Below, in pieces: positions 1-8,017 of a stretch of DNA of 64,000 nt. Under the pieces are notes generated by a model. That model did no database searches and was not told the DNA's origin. It saw only the letters and a list, made by a program, of their open reading frames with translations. Location: the NCBI RefSeq assembly GCF_014654675.1, contig NZ_BNBC01000008.1, positions 158,331 to 222,330 on the forward strand, read 5' to 3'. The DNA is from Streptomyces spiralis (GTDB lineage: Bacteria > Actinomycetota > Actinomycetes > Streptomycetales > Streptomycetaceae). The position numbers were made by a program, and so were the translations under genes. Each line of letters begins with the position of its first letter. Positions within the stretch are counted from its first letter, which is position 1.

Positions 1-205
1 GGCGGCGGGCGAGGGCGATGACGGCGGGGATGTGCTTGTGGCCCTGGGCCCGTTTCGTGAGGTAGTAGCCCGGTTGGGGCCGTCGCGAATGATGCTGGTC
101 TGCGCGGAGAGGTAGAGCACTCGGCGCAGGTGGCGGCTGTAGCGCTGGGGCCCGCGGGGGTTGCCGGTGCGGTCGCCCGCGGTCGCTGGCAGCGTCCCGC
201 CGACC
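1..205 (-). pseudogene. IS110-family transposase remnant, cut by window edge
   Basis: Read on the minus strand, the translation from about position 205 gives a stretch with the motifs TGNPRGPQRYSR, RRVLYLSAQTS and RDGPN. This matches the conserved C-terminal region of IS110/IS116/IS902 transposases. After RDGPN the frame is lost, but the next frame resumes the same family pattern (YYLTKRAQGHKH, then VIALARR), so a single-base deletion near positions 75-80 breaks it. The rest lies outside the window. It is a dead fragment marking old IS activity beside the dctA cluster. Confidence 0.7.
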
Positions 206-353
206 CTCACATGCGCCTGGGCTAGCCGGAAGCAGCGCTGCCAGGCGATGTCCCACCCGAGGGGGCACCACCCCGGCTCTTGGAAGACTGGGCGTACCGG
301 AGGGCCAGACGTTCCTGATCAGGCCGGGCGGCGAGTACGACGTCCTGTTGAGA

Positions 354-401
354 CAGGGGCGGGCCGGCCCGGAGCGTCTGCTCCGGGCCGGCCCGCCCCT
401 G
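354..401. terminator. Perfect 21-bp hairpin downstream of dctA
   Basis: Positions 354-374 and 381-401 form a perfect 21-bp GC-rich inverted repeat with a 6-nt loop. It ends just past the stop codon of the dicarboxylate carrier at 407, as expected for an intrinsic terminator in a high-GC actinomycete, which usually lacks a U tract. It would stop minus-strand transcription before the IS110 remnant. Confidence 0.85.
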
Positions 402-406
402 CGACG

Positions 407-1804
407 TCAGCTAGCGGCGGGAACGGGGTCGCGGGTTGGTGCGGGCGTCTCCTTCGGACCGGACCCGGCCGGCGCTGCGGCAGGAGCGGGGGCAGGGGTG
501 TAGGGGATCTCTCCGCGCAGGACGGCCTTGGCGCGGTCCTCGTCGAGCTCGCCCTCCCAGCGGGCGACGGCCAGGGTGGCGACGCCGTTGCCGACCAGGC
601 TGGTCAGGGCGCGGGCTTCGGACATGAACCGGTCGACGCCGAAGATCAGCGCGAGGGCGGCGACCGGGACGTGCGGGACGGCGCTGAGAGTGGCGGCCAG
701 AGCGATGAAACCGGAGCCGGTGACGCCTGCGGCACCCTTGGAGGTGAGCAGCATGACGGCGAGCATGGCCAGCTGCTGGGTGAGGCTGAGGTCGACACCG
801 AGGGCCTGGGCGATGAAGACCGAGCCCATGGTCAGGTAGATGGCGGTGCCGTCGAGGTTGAAGGAGTACCCGGCGGGCAGCGTGATGCCGACGACCGGTT
901 TCGAGGCGCCCGCGTGCTGAAGCTTGGCCATCATGCGCGGCAGGACGGGCTCGGTGGAGGAGGTGCCCAGGACGATCAGCAGCTCTTCCTTGATGTAGCG
1001 CAAGAAGGGCAGCATCCGCAGTCCGTTCAGGCGCATCACGGTCCCGAGGACGACCAGGACGAAGAAGAGGGCGGTCAGCCAGAACGAACCGACCAGCAGG
1101 GCCAGGTGGCGCAGCGTGCCCAGGCCGTAGTGGCCGATGGTGAAGGCCATCGAGCCGAACGCGCCGATGGGGGCCAGCCGCATGATCCAGCGGATGAGCG
1201 TGAACAGAACCGTGGAGAACTTCTCGACGCTCCGGGCGATGCCCAGGCCGGCCTCTCCGCTGGCGTGCAGGCCGAAGCCGAACAGCACCGACACCAGCAG
1301 CACCGGCAGGATCTCGTTGCCGGTCAGGGCGCTGACCAGGGTGGCCGGGATGATGGCGAGGAAGAACTCGGCGAAACCCTCGTGGGCCGTGGTCGCCTCC
1401 GGCGGCAGGCCCTTGGCGGACAGGGTCGAGAGGTCGATGTGCAGACCGCTGCCCGGCCTGACGACGTTGACGACGACCAGGCCGACCACCATGGCCACGG
1501 TGGTCAGCACCTCGAAGTAGACCAGAGCCTTCAGGCTCACGCGGCCGACCGCGCGGGCGTTGCCCATGGAGGCGATGCCGTGGACGACCGTGCAGAAGAT
1601 GATCGGCGCGATGAACATCTTCACCAGCGCGATGAAGCCGTCGCCGAGCGGCTTCAGATCAGCGCCGACGGACGGCCACAGCCCGCCCACGGCGGCGCCG
1701 AGGAGGACGGCGATCAGGCACTGGACGTACAGGTGGGACAGCATCCGGCGGATGCGGCCCGGTGGTGCGGTGACGGTTCCCGGGGCGGCGTCGTTGCGGC
1801 TCAT
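407..1804 (-). CDS. dctA: C4-dicarboxylate/cation symporter, DctA family
   Basis: This 465-residue membrane protein belongs to the glutamate/dicarboxylate:cation symporter family and should import a C4-dicarboxylate or related organic acid with Na+ or H+. Visible family landmarks are the serine-rich hairpin LGTSSTEPVLPRM, the unwound binding segment GYSFNLDGTAIYLT and the late motif FMSEARALTSLVGNGVA. About eight hydrophobic segments precede a Pro/Ala-rich tail. The ATG at 1804 overlaps the TGA of the upstream prpF-like gene (ATGA), indicating translational coupling. Pairing with a PrpF-type isomerase suggests a substrate such as a tricarboxylate or aconitate-type acid, but that is inference. 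A strong hairpin follows the stop. Confidence 0.92.
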   Translation of the reverse strand: MSRNDAAPGTVTAPPGRIRRMLSHLYVQCLIAVLLGAAVGGLWPSVGADLKPLGDGFIALVKMFIAPIIFCTVVHGIASMGNARAVGRVSLKALVYFEVLTTVAMVVGLVVVNVVRPGSGLHIDLSTLSAKGLPPEATTAHEGFAEFFLAIIPATLVSALTGNEILPVLLVSVLFGFGLHASGEAGLGIARSVEKFSTVLFTLIRWIMRLAPIGAFGSMAFTIGHYGLGTLRHLALLVGSFWLTALFFVLVVLGTVMRLNGLRMLPFLRYIKEELLIVLGTSSTEPVLPRMMAKLQHAGASKPVVGITLPAGYSFNLDGTAIYLTMGSVFIAQALGVDLSLTQQLAMLAVMLLTSKGAAGVTGSGFIALAATLSAVPHVPVAALALIFGVDRFMSEARALTSLVGNGVATLAVARWEGELDEDRAKAVLRGEIPYTPAPAPAAAPAGSGPKETPAPTRDPVPAAS

Positions 1805-2919
1805 GCGGGGCGTCCTTCCAGGACGGGAACGAGGAGTTCGGCTCGGGCGATACGCCGGGCGGCGCGGTGCAGCAGCACCGTGGGGGACGCGCCGTCCGGT
1901 GCGGGGACGGCTTGGGTGGTGACCACGCCGGCGGGGGTGCCCAGGCGCAGCGTGCCGTCGGTGGTCTGCCGGGCGACGCGGTGGGCGAGGGTGCCGGGGG
2001 TGGCGGCGGCCGTGGCCAGGGCCACGGCGGAGGTCAGGCCGATCGCCGGGTGCGGGGCGTGCATGGAGACCATGCGCACGGCCAGGTCGTACTCGTCCTG
2101 GCTGACGAGTACGCCCTGTGTGGTGCGATAGAGCGCGGGTCGGGCGACGATGCCCACTTTCGGTACCGCGTGGCTGACCGGATCGCCCTCGCGGACCAGG
2201 CCCATGGCCAGCGCTGCCTGGCGGCGCAGGAGTGTCAGCGCGGGCACTGCGGTGGCGAACCCGGTGAGGGATTCCGTGCCGTCGAGGCCGAACGCCTTGG
2301 CCTCGAACAGCGCGGCCGGCGCGCCGGCGTCCACCAGGGATGCCTCGACCAGGCCGTCCGGGCCGGTCAGCTCGTCCAGTGCCCGGCCGGTCGGCAGTGC
2401 GCGGCCGGTCGTCGAGCCCGCCGGGTCCTGAAACCCGAGCAGGACCGGCACGCCCGGCGCCGAGGTACCCGGCACCACGGCCGTGCCCTCCTCCGGGGCC
2501 ACGCCCGCGGGGGTGGGGATGGTGCCGGTGAGGCGGGCCCCGGTGTTGACGTTGAGCATGCGGACGGTGGTTGTGTCCGACGCGATCGGCACGAGATGGT
2601 GGTGGACGGCGTACAGGGCCACGGCGGTGGCGCAGTTGCCGCAGTTGCTGGTCCACTCCACGCGCTCGTCGCCGATCCCGATCTGTGCGAAGGCGTACTC
2701 GACATCCACACCGGGTTGGGTCGACGCCTGTACGACGGCGGCCTTGGAGGTGGTGGAGGAGGCGCCGCCCACGCCGTCGATCTGACGGGGGTCGGCGGCG
2801 TTGAAGGCGGCGAGCAGGAGGGCATCGACGTCCACGCCCGTGGCGGCCACGTCGCGGTGGTCGAAGATCCAGCACTTGCTGGTTCCTCCGCGGATCATCT
2901 CGCCCTGCAGACGCAGCAC
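1801..2919 (-). CDS. PrpF-family isomerase/tautomerase (methylaconitate or oxalomesaconate type)
   Basis: The translation carries the PrpF hallmark MIRGGTSK near its N-terminus and the WTSNCGNCATAV segment near residue 95. PrpF proteins have the diaminopimelate-epimerase fold and isomerise or tautomerise unsaturated tricarboxylic acids (2-methylaconitate, 4-oxalomesaconate). The frame is open further upstream, but I prefer the GTG at 2919 because a GGAG lies 6 nt before it and family members start only a few residues before MRGGTSK. The product is about 372 aa, usual for the family. Its TGA overlaps the dctA ATG, so enzyme and transporter form one operon, divergent from a LysR regulator. Exact substrate unknown. 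Confidence 0.85.
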   Translation of the reverse strand: MLRLQGEMIRGGTSKCWIFDHRDVAATGVDVDALLLAAFNAADPRQIDGVGGASSTTSKAAVVQASTQPGVDVEYAFAQIGIGDERVEWTSNCGNCATAVALYAVHHHLVPIASDTTTVRMLNVNTGARLTGTIPTPAGVAPEEGTAVVPGTSAPGVPVLLGFQDPAGSTTGRALPTGRALDELTGPDGLVEASLVDAGAPAALFEAKAFGLDGTESLTGFATAVPALTLLRRQAALAMGLVREGDPVSHAVPKVGIVARPALYRTTQGVLVSQDEYDLAVRMVSMHAPHPAIGLTSAVALATAAATPGTLAHRVARQTTDGTLRLGTPAGVVTTQAVPAPDGASPTVLLHRAARRIARAELLVPVLEGRPA

Positions 2920-3021
2920 AACCGACTCCTCACAGCCATGGAAGGGGAAGCCCACCGACGGTCTCGCCGTGCGTGGTGTCCTCCACGGTGGGTTACGGCA
3001 GCGTGAAGTACAATCTCGCAA

Positions 3022-3041
3022 ATCTGTATGGCTATTAAGAT
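3022..3041. promoter_or_regulatory. Candidate LysR operator between prpF-like and lysR genes
   Basis: In the divergent intergenic region an interrupted dyad ATCT-N12-AGAT spans 3022-3041 in a locally AT-rich stretch. LysR-type regulators usually bind interrupted dyads in such positions and control the divergent operon in response to its substrate. Only position and symmetry support the call. Confidence 0.4.
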
Positions 3042-3065
3042 GAAGTGAACGCTGGAGGTGGCGGC

Positions 3066-3971
3066 ATGCTCGACGTCCGGCGCATCCTGCTGTTCACGGA
3101 GGTCGCCCGGCGCGGCTCGGTCACCGCGACAGCCCGCGCCCTCAACTACACCCCGTCAGCGGTATCGCAGCAGATCAGCCGCCTGGAAACGGAGGCAGGC
3201 CAGCCCCTGCTGGAACGCCACGCCCGGGGCGTCACCCTCACCGACGCCGGACGGGCGCTGGCCGAACGAGGGCAACGGATCGAACGCGAACTGCGGGCCG
3301 CGGAAAACGAACTCTCCGACTACGCCGGCCTGCGCGCCGGCACACTGCGCATCGGCACCTTCCCCACGGTCGGCGCCTCGCTCCTCCCGCAGGCCGTGAT
3401 CGCCTTCCGGGACGCCCACCCCGACGTACGGCTGACCGTCCGCAGCGCCCGCATCGCCGGACTCTGGACGATGCTGGAGAACCGGGAGATCGAGATGTCG
3501 CTGATGTGGGACTACGACTGGAGCCGAATCGACCGGGAGGACATCGTCGTCACCCCACTCCTCGACGACCCCCCGGCCCTGCTCGTCAGCGACCACCATC
3601 CACTCGCCGGCCGCGACGCCGCCTCGCTCGCCGACTGCGCACACGACCCCTGGATCACCCGCGCCGACCATCACCCGGTGGCCGAAGCCCTCGTCCGCGG
3701 CTGCCACGCCGTCGGCTTCGAGCCCCACATCGCCTACGAGGCCCACGACTACCAGGAAGCCCAGGCCATGGTTGCCGCCGGCATCGGCGTCGCGCTCGCC
3801 CCCACCCTGGCCCTGGAGGGCATCCGACCCGGCGTCCACGTCCTGCCCCTCCAGCCGCCGGCCCCCATCCGGCGCATCCTCCTGGTTCGCATGGCCGACC
3901 ACCCGCTCACCCCCGCCGCCCTGACCTTCGCCGGACTCCTGCGCGACACCGCCGCGGCCCGAACACCCTGA
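3066..3971 (+). CDS. LysR-family transcriptional regulator
   Basis: This 301-residue protein has a winged helix-turn-helix at about residues 3-62 (FTEVARRGSVTATARALN, then SAVSQQISRLE) followed by a LysR substrate-binding domain. The start is the ATG at 3066, with GGAGG six nt upstream; the frame also opens 21 nt earlier. It is transcribed divergently from the prpF-like/dctA operon and is its likely activator or repressor, sensing the organic acid carried or isomerised there. Length is typical of the family. Confidence 0.93.
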   Translation: MLDVRRILLFTEVARRGSVTATARALNYTPSAVSQQISRLETEAGQPLLERHARGVTLTDAGRALAERGQRIERELRAAENELSDYAGLRAGTLRIGTFPTVGASLLPQAVIAFRDAHPDVRLTVRSARIAGLWTMLENREIEMSLMWDYDWSRIDREDIVVTPLLDDPPALLVSDHHPLAGRDAASLADCAHDPWITRADHHPVAEALVRGCHAVGFEPHIAYEAHDYQEAQAMVAAGIGVALAPTLALEGIRPGVHVLPLQPPAPIRRILLVRMADHPLTPAALTFAGLLRDTAAARTP

Positions 3972-4707
3972 AACTGACACGGCGGCACCGAACACAAAGA
4001 CTTGCCAGGGAACGCCACGCACACCGAGTTCGCCGTCCGCACCCGGCTCGTGCAGCGCGTGCACCAGTACCGGCTGCCCGCCGTGGCGATCGTCGGGCAC
4101 ACCACGCTGGCCACCTGTCGCGACGGCACGACGCCAGGGCCGCCAACCGGACGCCGGCGTCGACGATGAAGCGCGGGACGTCGACGATCTCGCGTCGGGA
4201 TGTGCCTCCGGGCGGCCGCCGCTCGGGGTCCGGCGGGCCGGCACCGGCAGCAACGGCTCGAGGAGAACCGGTTGCAGCGCATCCTGGAGATCACCGGAGC
4301 CGACAAAGCAGCTGACGTCCAGCCATGGTGTCCTGGTCGGCGAGGACCGCAAGACGGTCTGGTTTGAGTTGTGGCCCGACACCCCCAAGCCGCCGTCCTC
4401 GGGCTGGAACATCCCTGCCGCGCCCAGCGCCGCGACGTACGTCGAGGTGGTCGATCTGCCCGGCGCGCTGCATGCCGTGGTCCAGCAGCACCGGCGGACG
4501 TGCCGCGCATCGAGCGACCAGCGCAACGGTCGCAGAGGTCACAGCGGGACGATCCACACACGCCCGGCCGCAACGACCAGAGCGGCGACGGCGCGAACGA
4601 CATCGGAGACTCCGAAGGCAGCAAGGTCAAGCTCTCGGTTTCGTCGAACATCGAATACCGGTTGCGCGCCAACGAGCAACGCGCAGACGGTGTCCTAGCC
4701 TCGAAGC
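3972..4707. other. Gene-poor stretch with decayed coding scraps
   Basis: No intact gene is seen. Plus-strand pieces keep a coding-like feel (around 4020-4130 and 4330-4500, the latter with FELWPDTPKPP and VEVVDLPGALHAVVQQ), but they are in different frames and lack starts or stops that fit. They look like remains of one or two genes broken by indels. I do not recognise the family. Confidence 0.4.
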
Positions 4708-5157
4708 ATGACCGTCTCCTCCGAACAGATCAGCGACTACCTCACCCAGTACGCAGCCTCGCTCACCAACTTCGACGCACAGAGCGCCGCTGAACTGCGG
4801 TCACTCCCCGGGACCATGGTGGACGACCGATTCTCCGGCGTGCTGGACTCGCGCGAGGACATGGTCCAGGGCCTGGAGCAGTCGTACCCGCTCTACCAGA
4901 AGCTGGGGCTCGGAGCAGTCGACTACGAGGTCCTCGAAGAGAAGCACCTGTCCCAGGCCCTCGTGCTGGTCGGCCTGCGGTGGATCTTCCTGGACAGCGA
5001 CGGCCAGGAGCTGACCGACAGCACCAGCTACTACCTCCTGCGCCAGGAAGCAGACCGGCTGTGAGCGTGCGTGTGCATCGAGACCGACGCGGCCGAAAAG
5101 CTCCAGGCCCTGGCAACGGCCCGCGGCGTCGATCTGTCCTCCCCGACCGGCGAGTGA
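4708..5157 (+). pseudogene. NTF2/SnoaL-like small protein, interrupted by in-frame TGA
   Basis: From the ATG at 4708 the frame encodes a 118-residue alpha+beta protein with NTF2/SnoaL-like character: an N-terminal helix with ISDYLTQYAASLTNFDAQ, then alternating strands ending SYYLLRQEADRL. A TGA at 5062 stops it, yet the same frame continues for 30 codons (ACVCIETDAAEKLQAL and on) to a second TGA at 5155. That extension looks like the natural C-terminal helix, so the gene is probably truncated by a nonsense change such as CGA to TGA. The short form may still fold. No ligand or reaction can be assigned. Confidence 0.6.
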
Positions 5158-5439
5158 CTACCGATTGCTGACCCAGGCCGGCAGGCCCGCAGCGATCCCG
5201 GCCGGCCATGGTCGGCTGGGCGTCTTCTCGACCAGGCCGGTGTTCAGGGCGCCGCGCTCGAACAGGAAACCGTCCCAGGTTCGGGTGACCGAGACCCACC
5301 ACCTCTGGCCCGGATCGTCCGGACCGAGCACGACGAACGGGCCCTGCCCGAGGCCGTCGATGAGGCCCGTCAGCGCCTGCTCGTCCGGGCCCACCAGACG
5401 ACGGCCGTCCTCGGTCTCGGCCCCGTAACCGCTCCTCAT
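5158..5439 (-). CDS. Hypothetical small protein (93 aa)
   Basis: A 93-residue soluble protein starting MRSGYGAETEDGRRL, with the segment PFVVLGPDDPGQRWWVSVTR and a C-terminal WPAGIAAGLPAWV. Codon use is normal for the window. I do not recognise the family; size, acidity and strand/turn pattern resemble small polymorphic-toxin immunity proteins, but no diagnostic motif is present. I chose the internal ATG at 5439 because the upstream extension is Arg-rich and non-coding in character. It converges on the NTF2-like gene, with stops 1 bp apart if readthrough is counted. Confidence 0.5.
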   Translation of the reverse strand: MRSGYGAETEDGRRLVGPDEQALTGLIDGLGQGPFVVLGPDDPGQRWWVSVTRTWDGFLFERGALNTGLVEKTPSRPWPAGIAAGLPAWVSNR

Positions 5440-5501
5440 GCGCCTATTGCAGGACCTGTCGTCGTCCGTGCGGAAACCCCACCTGAGGACACCAGAAGTC
5501 G

Positions 5502-5801
5502 TCAACCGAGAACCGAGCGCAGCCAGTCGTCGAGCATCGAGACCAGGACGGTGGCCTCGTAACGGCAGGCGAGCTTGTCATACCGGGTTGCCGCGGACAC
5601 GCCGGCCTTCACCGCCTCGGTACGAGCCCTTGCCCGCCGGATCCGCCGCCAGTGCCGCGAGCGGCAGGCGTCCTCGCAGAACACCGCCGTCGACTTCGCC
5701 GGCGGCATCAGCGGATCGCCGTACCCCCGGCACAACCGCGACCCGGAAGCGTCATCCGTGATCACGGTCAGCTTCAGCCGGGGTGCCCCGTCCCTGCCCA
5801 T
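5502..5801 (-). pseudogene. Cys/His motif protein fused to an IS5-type transposase tail
   Basis: The first two thirds, from ATG 5801, resemble small actinobacterial proteins with a CxxCG...FC..CR..HWR metal-binding pattern. Here the motif reads LCRGYG...FCEDACRSRHWRR, with one expected Cys replaced by Tyr. The last part, TRYDKLACRYEATVLVSMLDDWL, closely resembles the C-terminal end of IS5-family transposases. The frame runs through both, so an IS remnant has given the gene a foreign C-terminus. It probably does not function as its ancestor did. Confidence 0.55.
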
Positions 5802-5857
5802 GCAGCCACCGTACGAAGCAAGGACAGCCGCCGGGAGCCACACCGCTGAGTTCCTGC

Positions 5858-6964
5858 TCAGCTGCGATGCACCCTGTCCTCATCGAGGGCGCGGCGGAGC
5901 GCCTCCGACGGGTACGGGGTCTGCCTGCTCTCATCCTGGACCTTGCCGTAGAAGTCCGTCATCACTGCGGCGAGCGGTGCATGGCGGGAGAGGATCGCCC
6001 TGGCCTCTTGCGGTCCGCCCAGCGGGTCCTTCCCGTCCGCGCATGCCCGAATGAGTGCGCAGCGTTCTTCCCGCTCGTACTTGTAGCCGTAGAGATGCGT
6101 GATCAGCCAGTTCACCAACCAGCTGCGCGTGTAGCAGCGATCGTAGGTCCTGTGCAGCTCGAAGAAGCTGGTCTCGGACGGTGACAGATCGAATCGGGAG
6201 GAGAGGGAGAGCCCGTAGTCGGCGAAGTACAGGCGTCGGCCGTCGGTCAGGATGTTCTGAAAATGGGCGTCGAAGTGCAGCAGCCCGCGAGCGTTCATGA
6301 AGGACGTGCCGGCCTCCAGCTCGCCTTCCACCAGGGAACAGGCCCGGTCGGCGGACCCATCGCCAGCCTGTACCTGCTCGGTGAGCCACTCGTGGAGCGT
6401 CTGGGGAATGTACTCCAGGAAAAGCGCCAGGCTCGCAGAGGACTGCTGAAGGGCCTCGATACGACGGCGTACCTCCGGACCTCCTCCCCAATAGTCCACG
6501 GCCCGCTCCACGTCCGGGAGTTCCCCGGAAAGCCCGGACGTCTCCGGCAGCACCCGCCAGTGGTACATCAACGGAAACCCCTGGTACTGCCTTCCGAGAA
6601 CCCAGTTCGTCGTCATGGTGTGGACGGCGAGCTCCCGCCACGCCCCGAAACTGGGCCCGACCGGGCCTGGCCCACCAACGCCGTACTGGCAGAAGGTGGG
6701 AAGCTCGAACAGGTTGGCCGTGGACCGTAGATGCTCAGGAAGAAGCTCCATGTCCGTGAGCGGCACCCGCTTCACGAAGACCGGCTTCCCACCGACCTCC
6801 AGGAGCGCGGACCTCCCGCCGATACCGGAGCCAAGCGGCACGGCGGCGTCCACAAGCTCGCCCAGCTGGCGATCACTGCGCAGGGCGAGGGACGTGGAGA
6901 CAGCGCTGTAGCCGGCCAAACGCGCGTCTTCCGACATACCGGGACCCTCGACCGCCACGTGCAT
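5858..6964 (-). CDS. Protein-kinase-like phosphotransferase family protein
   Basis: This 368-residue protein has kinase-fold landmarks: a glycine-rich turn GSGIGG (46-51), a VFVKR strand with Lys65, a catalytic-loop-like GLLHFDAHFQN (about 227-237, Asp232 and Asn237) and a metal-binding DYG at 249-251 in place of DFG. The HFDxHxxN loop is of the aminoglycoside/choline-kinase or bacterial Ser/Thr-kinase-like type. No membrane segments are present, so it is cytoplasmic. The substrate cannot be told from sequence. It stands alone, with more than 300 bp of spacer on its upstream side. A second ATG nine codons in is an alternative start. Confidence 0.75.
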   Translation of the reverse strand: MHVAVEGPGMSEDARLAGYSAVSTSLALRSDRQLGELVDAAVPLGSGIGGRSALLEVGGKPVFVKRVPLTDMELLPEHLRSTANLFELPTFCQYGVGGPGPVGPSFGAWRELAVHTMTTNWVLGRQYQGFPLMYHWRVLPETSGLSGELPDVERAVDYWGGGPEVRRRIEALQQSSASLALFLEYIPQTLHEWLTEQVQAGDGSADRACSLVEGELEAGTSFMNARGLLHFDAHFQNILTDGRRLYFADYGLSLSSRFDLSPSETSFFELHRTYDRCYTRSWLVNWLITHLYGYKYEREERCALIRACADGKDPLGGPQEARAILSRHAPLAAVMTDFYGKVQDESRQTPYPSEALRRALDEDRVHRS

Positions 6965-7378
6965 CGGAATGCGACCTCGTTTCCGTCATATACACGAGTG
7001 TCCACCAGCTGCCCAAGCACTGTACGTGAACATCGATGATGAGGAGTTGCAGTCACTGCGCTGTCATCACCGGCTCAGGAACAGGCACTCAGCTTGTCTT
7101 TTAACCTCTGTGCGCTTGTGTCTGCGGGCGCCGAGTCCCGCATCCGCGAAGCCGCCCTCGACGGCAACCGCCTCGACGAGTCCCGGGCACGCTTCGGATA
7201 TGCCCGTCCGTGGGGGGACGGGGGCAATGGTGACGAACGCTGATTGTCGTCGGTCGCCGATGCTCCGCACCGACTCCCTCCTCCGCCTTGCGATGCTCCC
7301 CCACTGCCTGAACGGCGTGGGAGGTACCCCCACCACCAGCCGCCGCTCCCTGATCCGGCCTGATCGACGAGACACCCC
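6965..7378. other. Intergenic region with hairpin at 7296-7323
   Basis: No gene is supported. The AT-rich part near 6990-7090 probably holds the promoter of the minus-strand kinase-like gene. A hairpin (7296-7304 pairing with 7316-7323) of the CCCCAC/GTGGG type common in Streptomyces spacers lies downstream of the response regulator and may act as its terminator. Confidence 0.5.
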
Positions 7379-8017
7379 CTAGGGTCGCCGCAGGAGCCCC
7401 CTCTCCATGGCCACCACCACCGCCCTCGTCCGGTCGTTCACATCGAGCTTGGCGAACAGACGTAGCAGGTGTGTCTTCACCGTCGCTTCGCCGATGACGA
7501 GGCGTCTGCCGATCTCGGCGTTGGTGAGACCGTCGGCCACCGCGTTGAGGACGTCGGTCTCGCGGTCGGTCAGCGGTTCCTGGGCCGGCCGGCGCATCCG
7601 CGCCACCAGCTTCGCGGCGACCCGGGGAGCGAGCACCGTCTCACCGCGTGCCGCCGCGTGGACGGCGTCGACGAGCTGTTCTCGGGTGGTGTCCTTGAGC
7701 AGGTAGCCGATGGCACCGGCTTCCACCCCGCGTTCGATCTCCGCATCCGTGTCGTACGTCGTCAGGATCAGGACACGGGTGCGTGGATGCCTGGCGACGA
7801 TCTCGGTCGTCGTCGCCACCCCGTCCAGCACGGGCATCCGCAGATCGACAAGGGCCACGTCGGGGTCGTACCGCTCCACGAGGTCCAGCGCCGCACGCCC
7901 GTCCTCCGCCTCACCGATGATCTCGATACTGTCCTCGTCGGCGAGCAGAGCGACGACCCCGGCGCGCATCACGGTGTGATCGTCCACCACGACGATGCGC
8001 ACAGCCCCCTCGCTCAT
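7379..8017 (-). CDS. NarL/LuxR-type response regulator
   Basis: This 212-residue protein has a receiver domain (IVVVDDHT near residue 8, phospho-acceptor Asp58 in VALVDLRMP, conserved Thr and Lys in LTTYDTD and LLKD) followed by a LuxR-type HTH (LTDRETDVLNAVADGLTNAEIGRRL, about 145-170). Its ATG overlaps the TGA of the upstream histidine kinase gene (ATGA), so the pair is translated together. It should bind DNA after phosphorylation by that kinase. The transporter gene heading the operon is a plausible target and output. Confidence 0.95.
   Translation of the reverse strand: MSEGAVRIVVVDDHTVMRAGVVALLADEDSIEIIGEAEDGRAALDLVERYDPDVALVDLRMPVLDGVATTTEIVARHPRTRVLILTTYDTDAEIERGVEAGAIGYLLKDTTREQLVDAVHAAARGETVLAPRVAAKLVARMRRPAQEPLTDRETDVLNAVADGLTNAEIGRRLVIGEATVKTHLLRLFAKLDVNDRTRAVVVAMERGLLRRP

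Noticed and set aside
161..2131. 656-residue plus-strand frame over prpF/dctA
   Set aside because: It is antisense to two recognisable genes and shows Gly/Asp/Arg/Gln-rich shadow composition typical of high-GC third-position bias.
407..2875. Extension of the dctA frame to 822 residues
   Set aside because: The extra 357 residues are out-of-frame prpF sequence with Arg/Pro/Gly-rich composition; the ATG at 1804 overlapping the prpF stop is the natural start.
3156..4526. 456-residue minus-strand frame across lysR
   Set aside because: Antisense to a clear LysR gene, with no family motifs.
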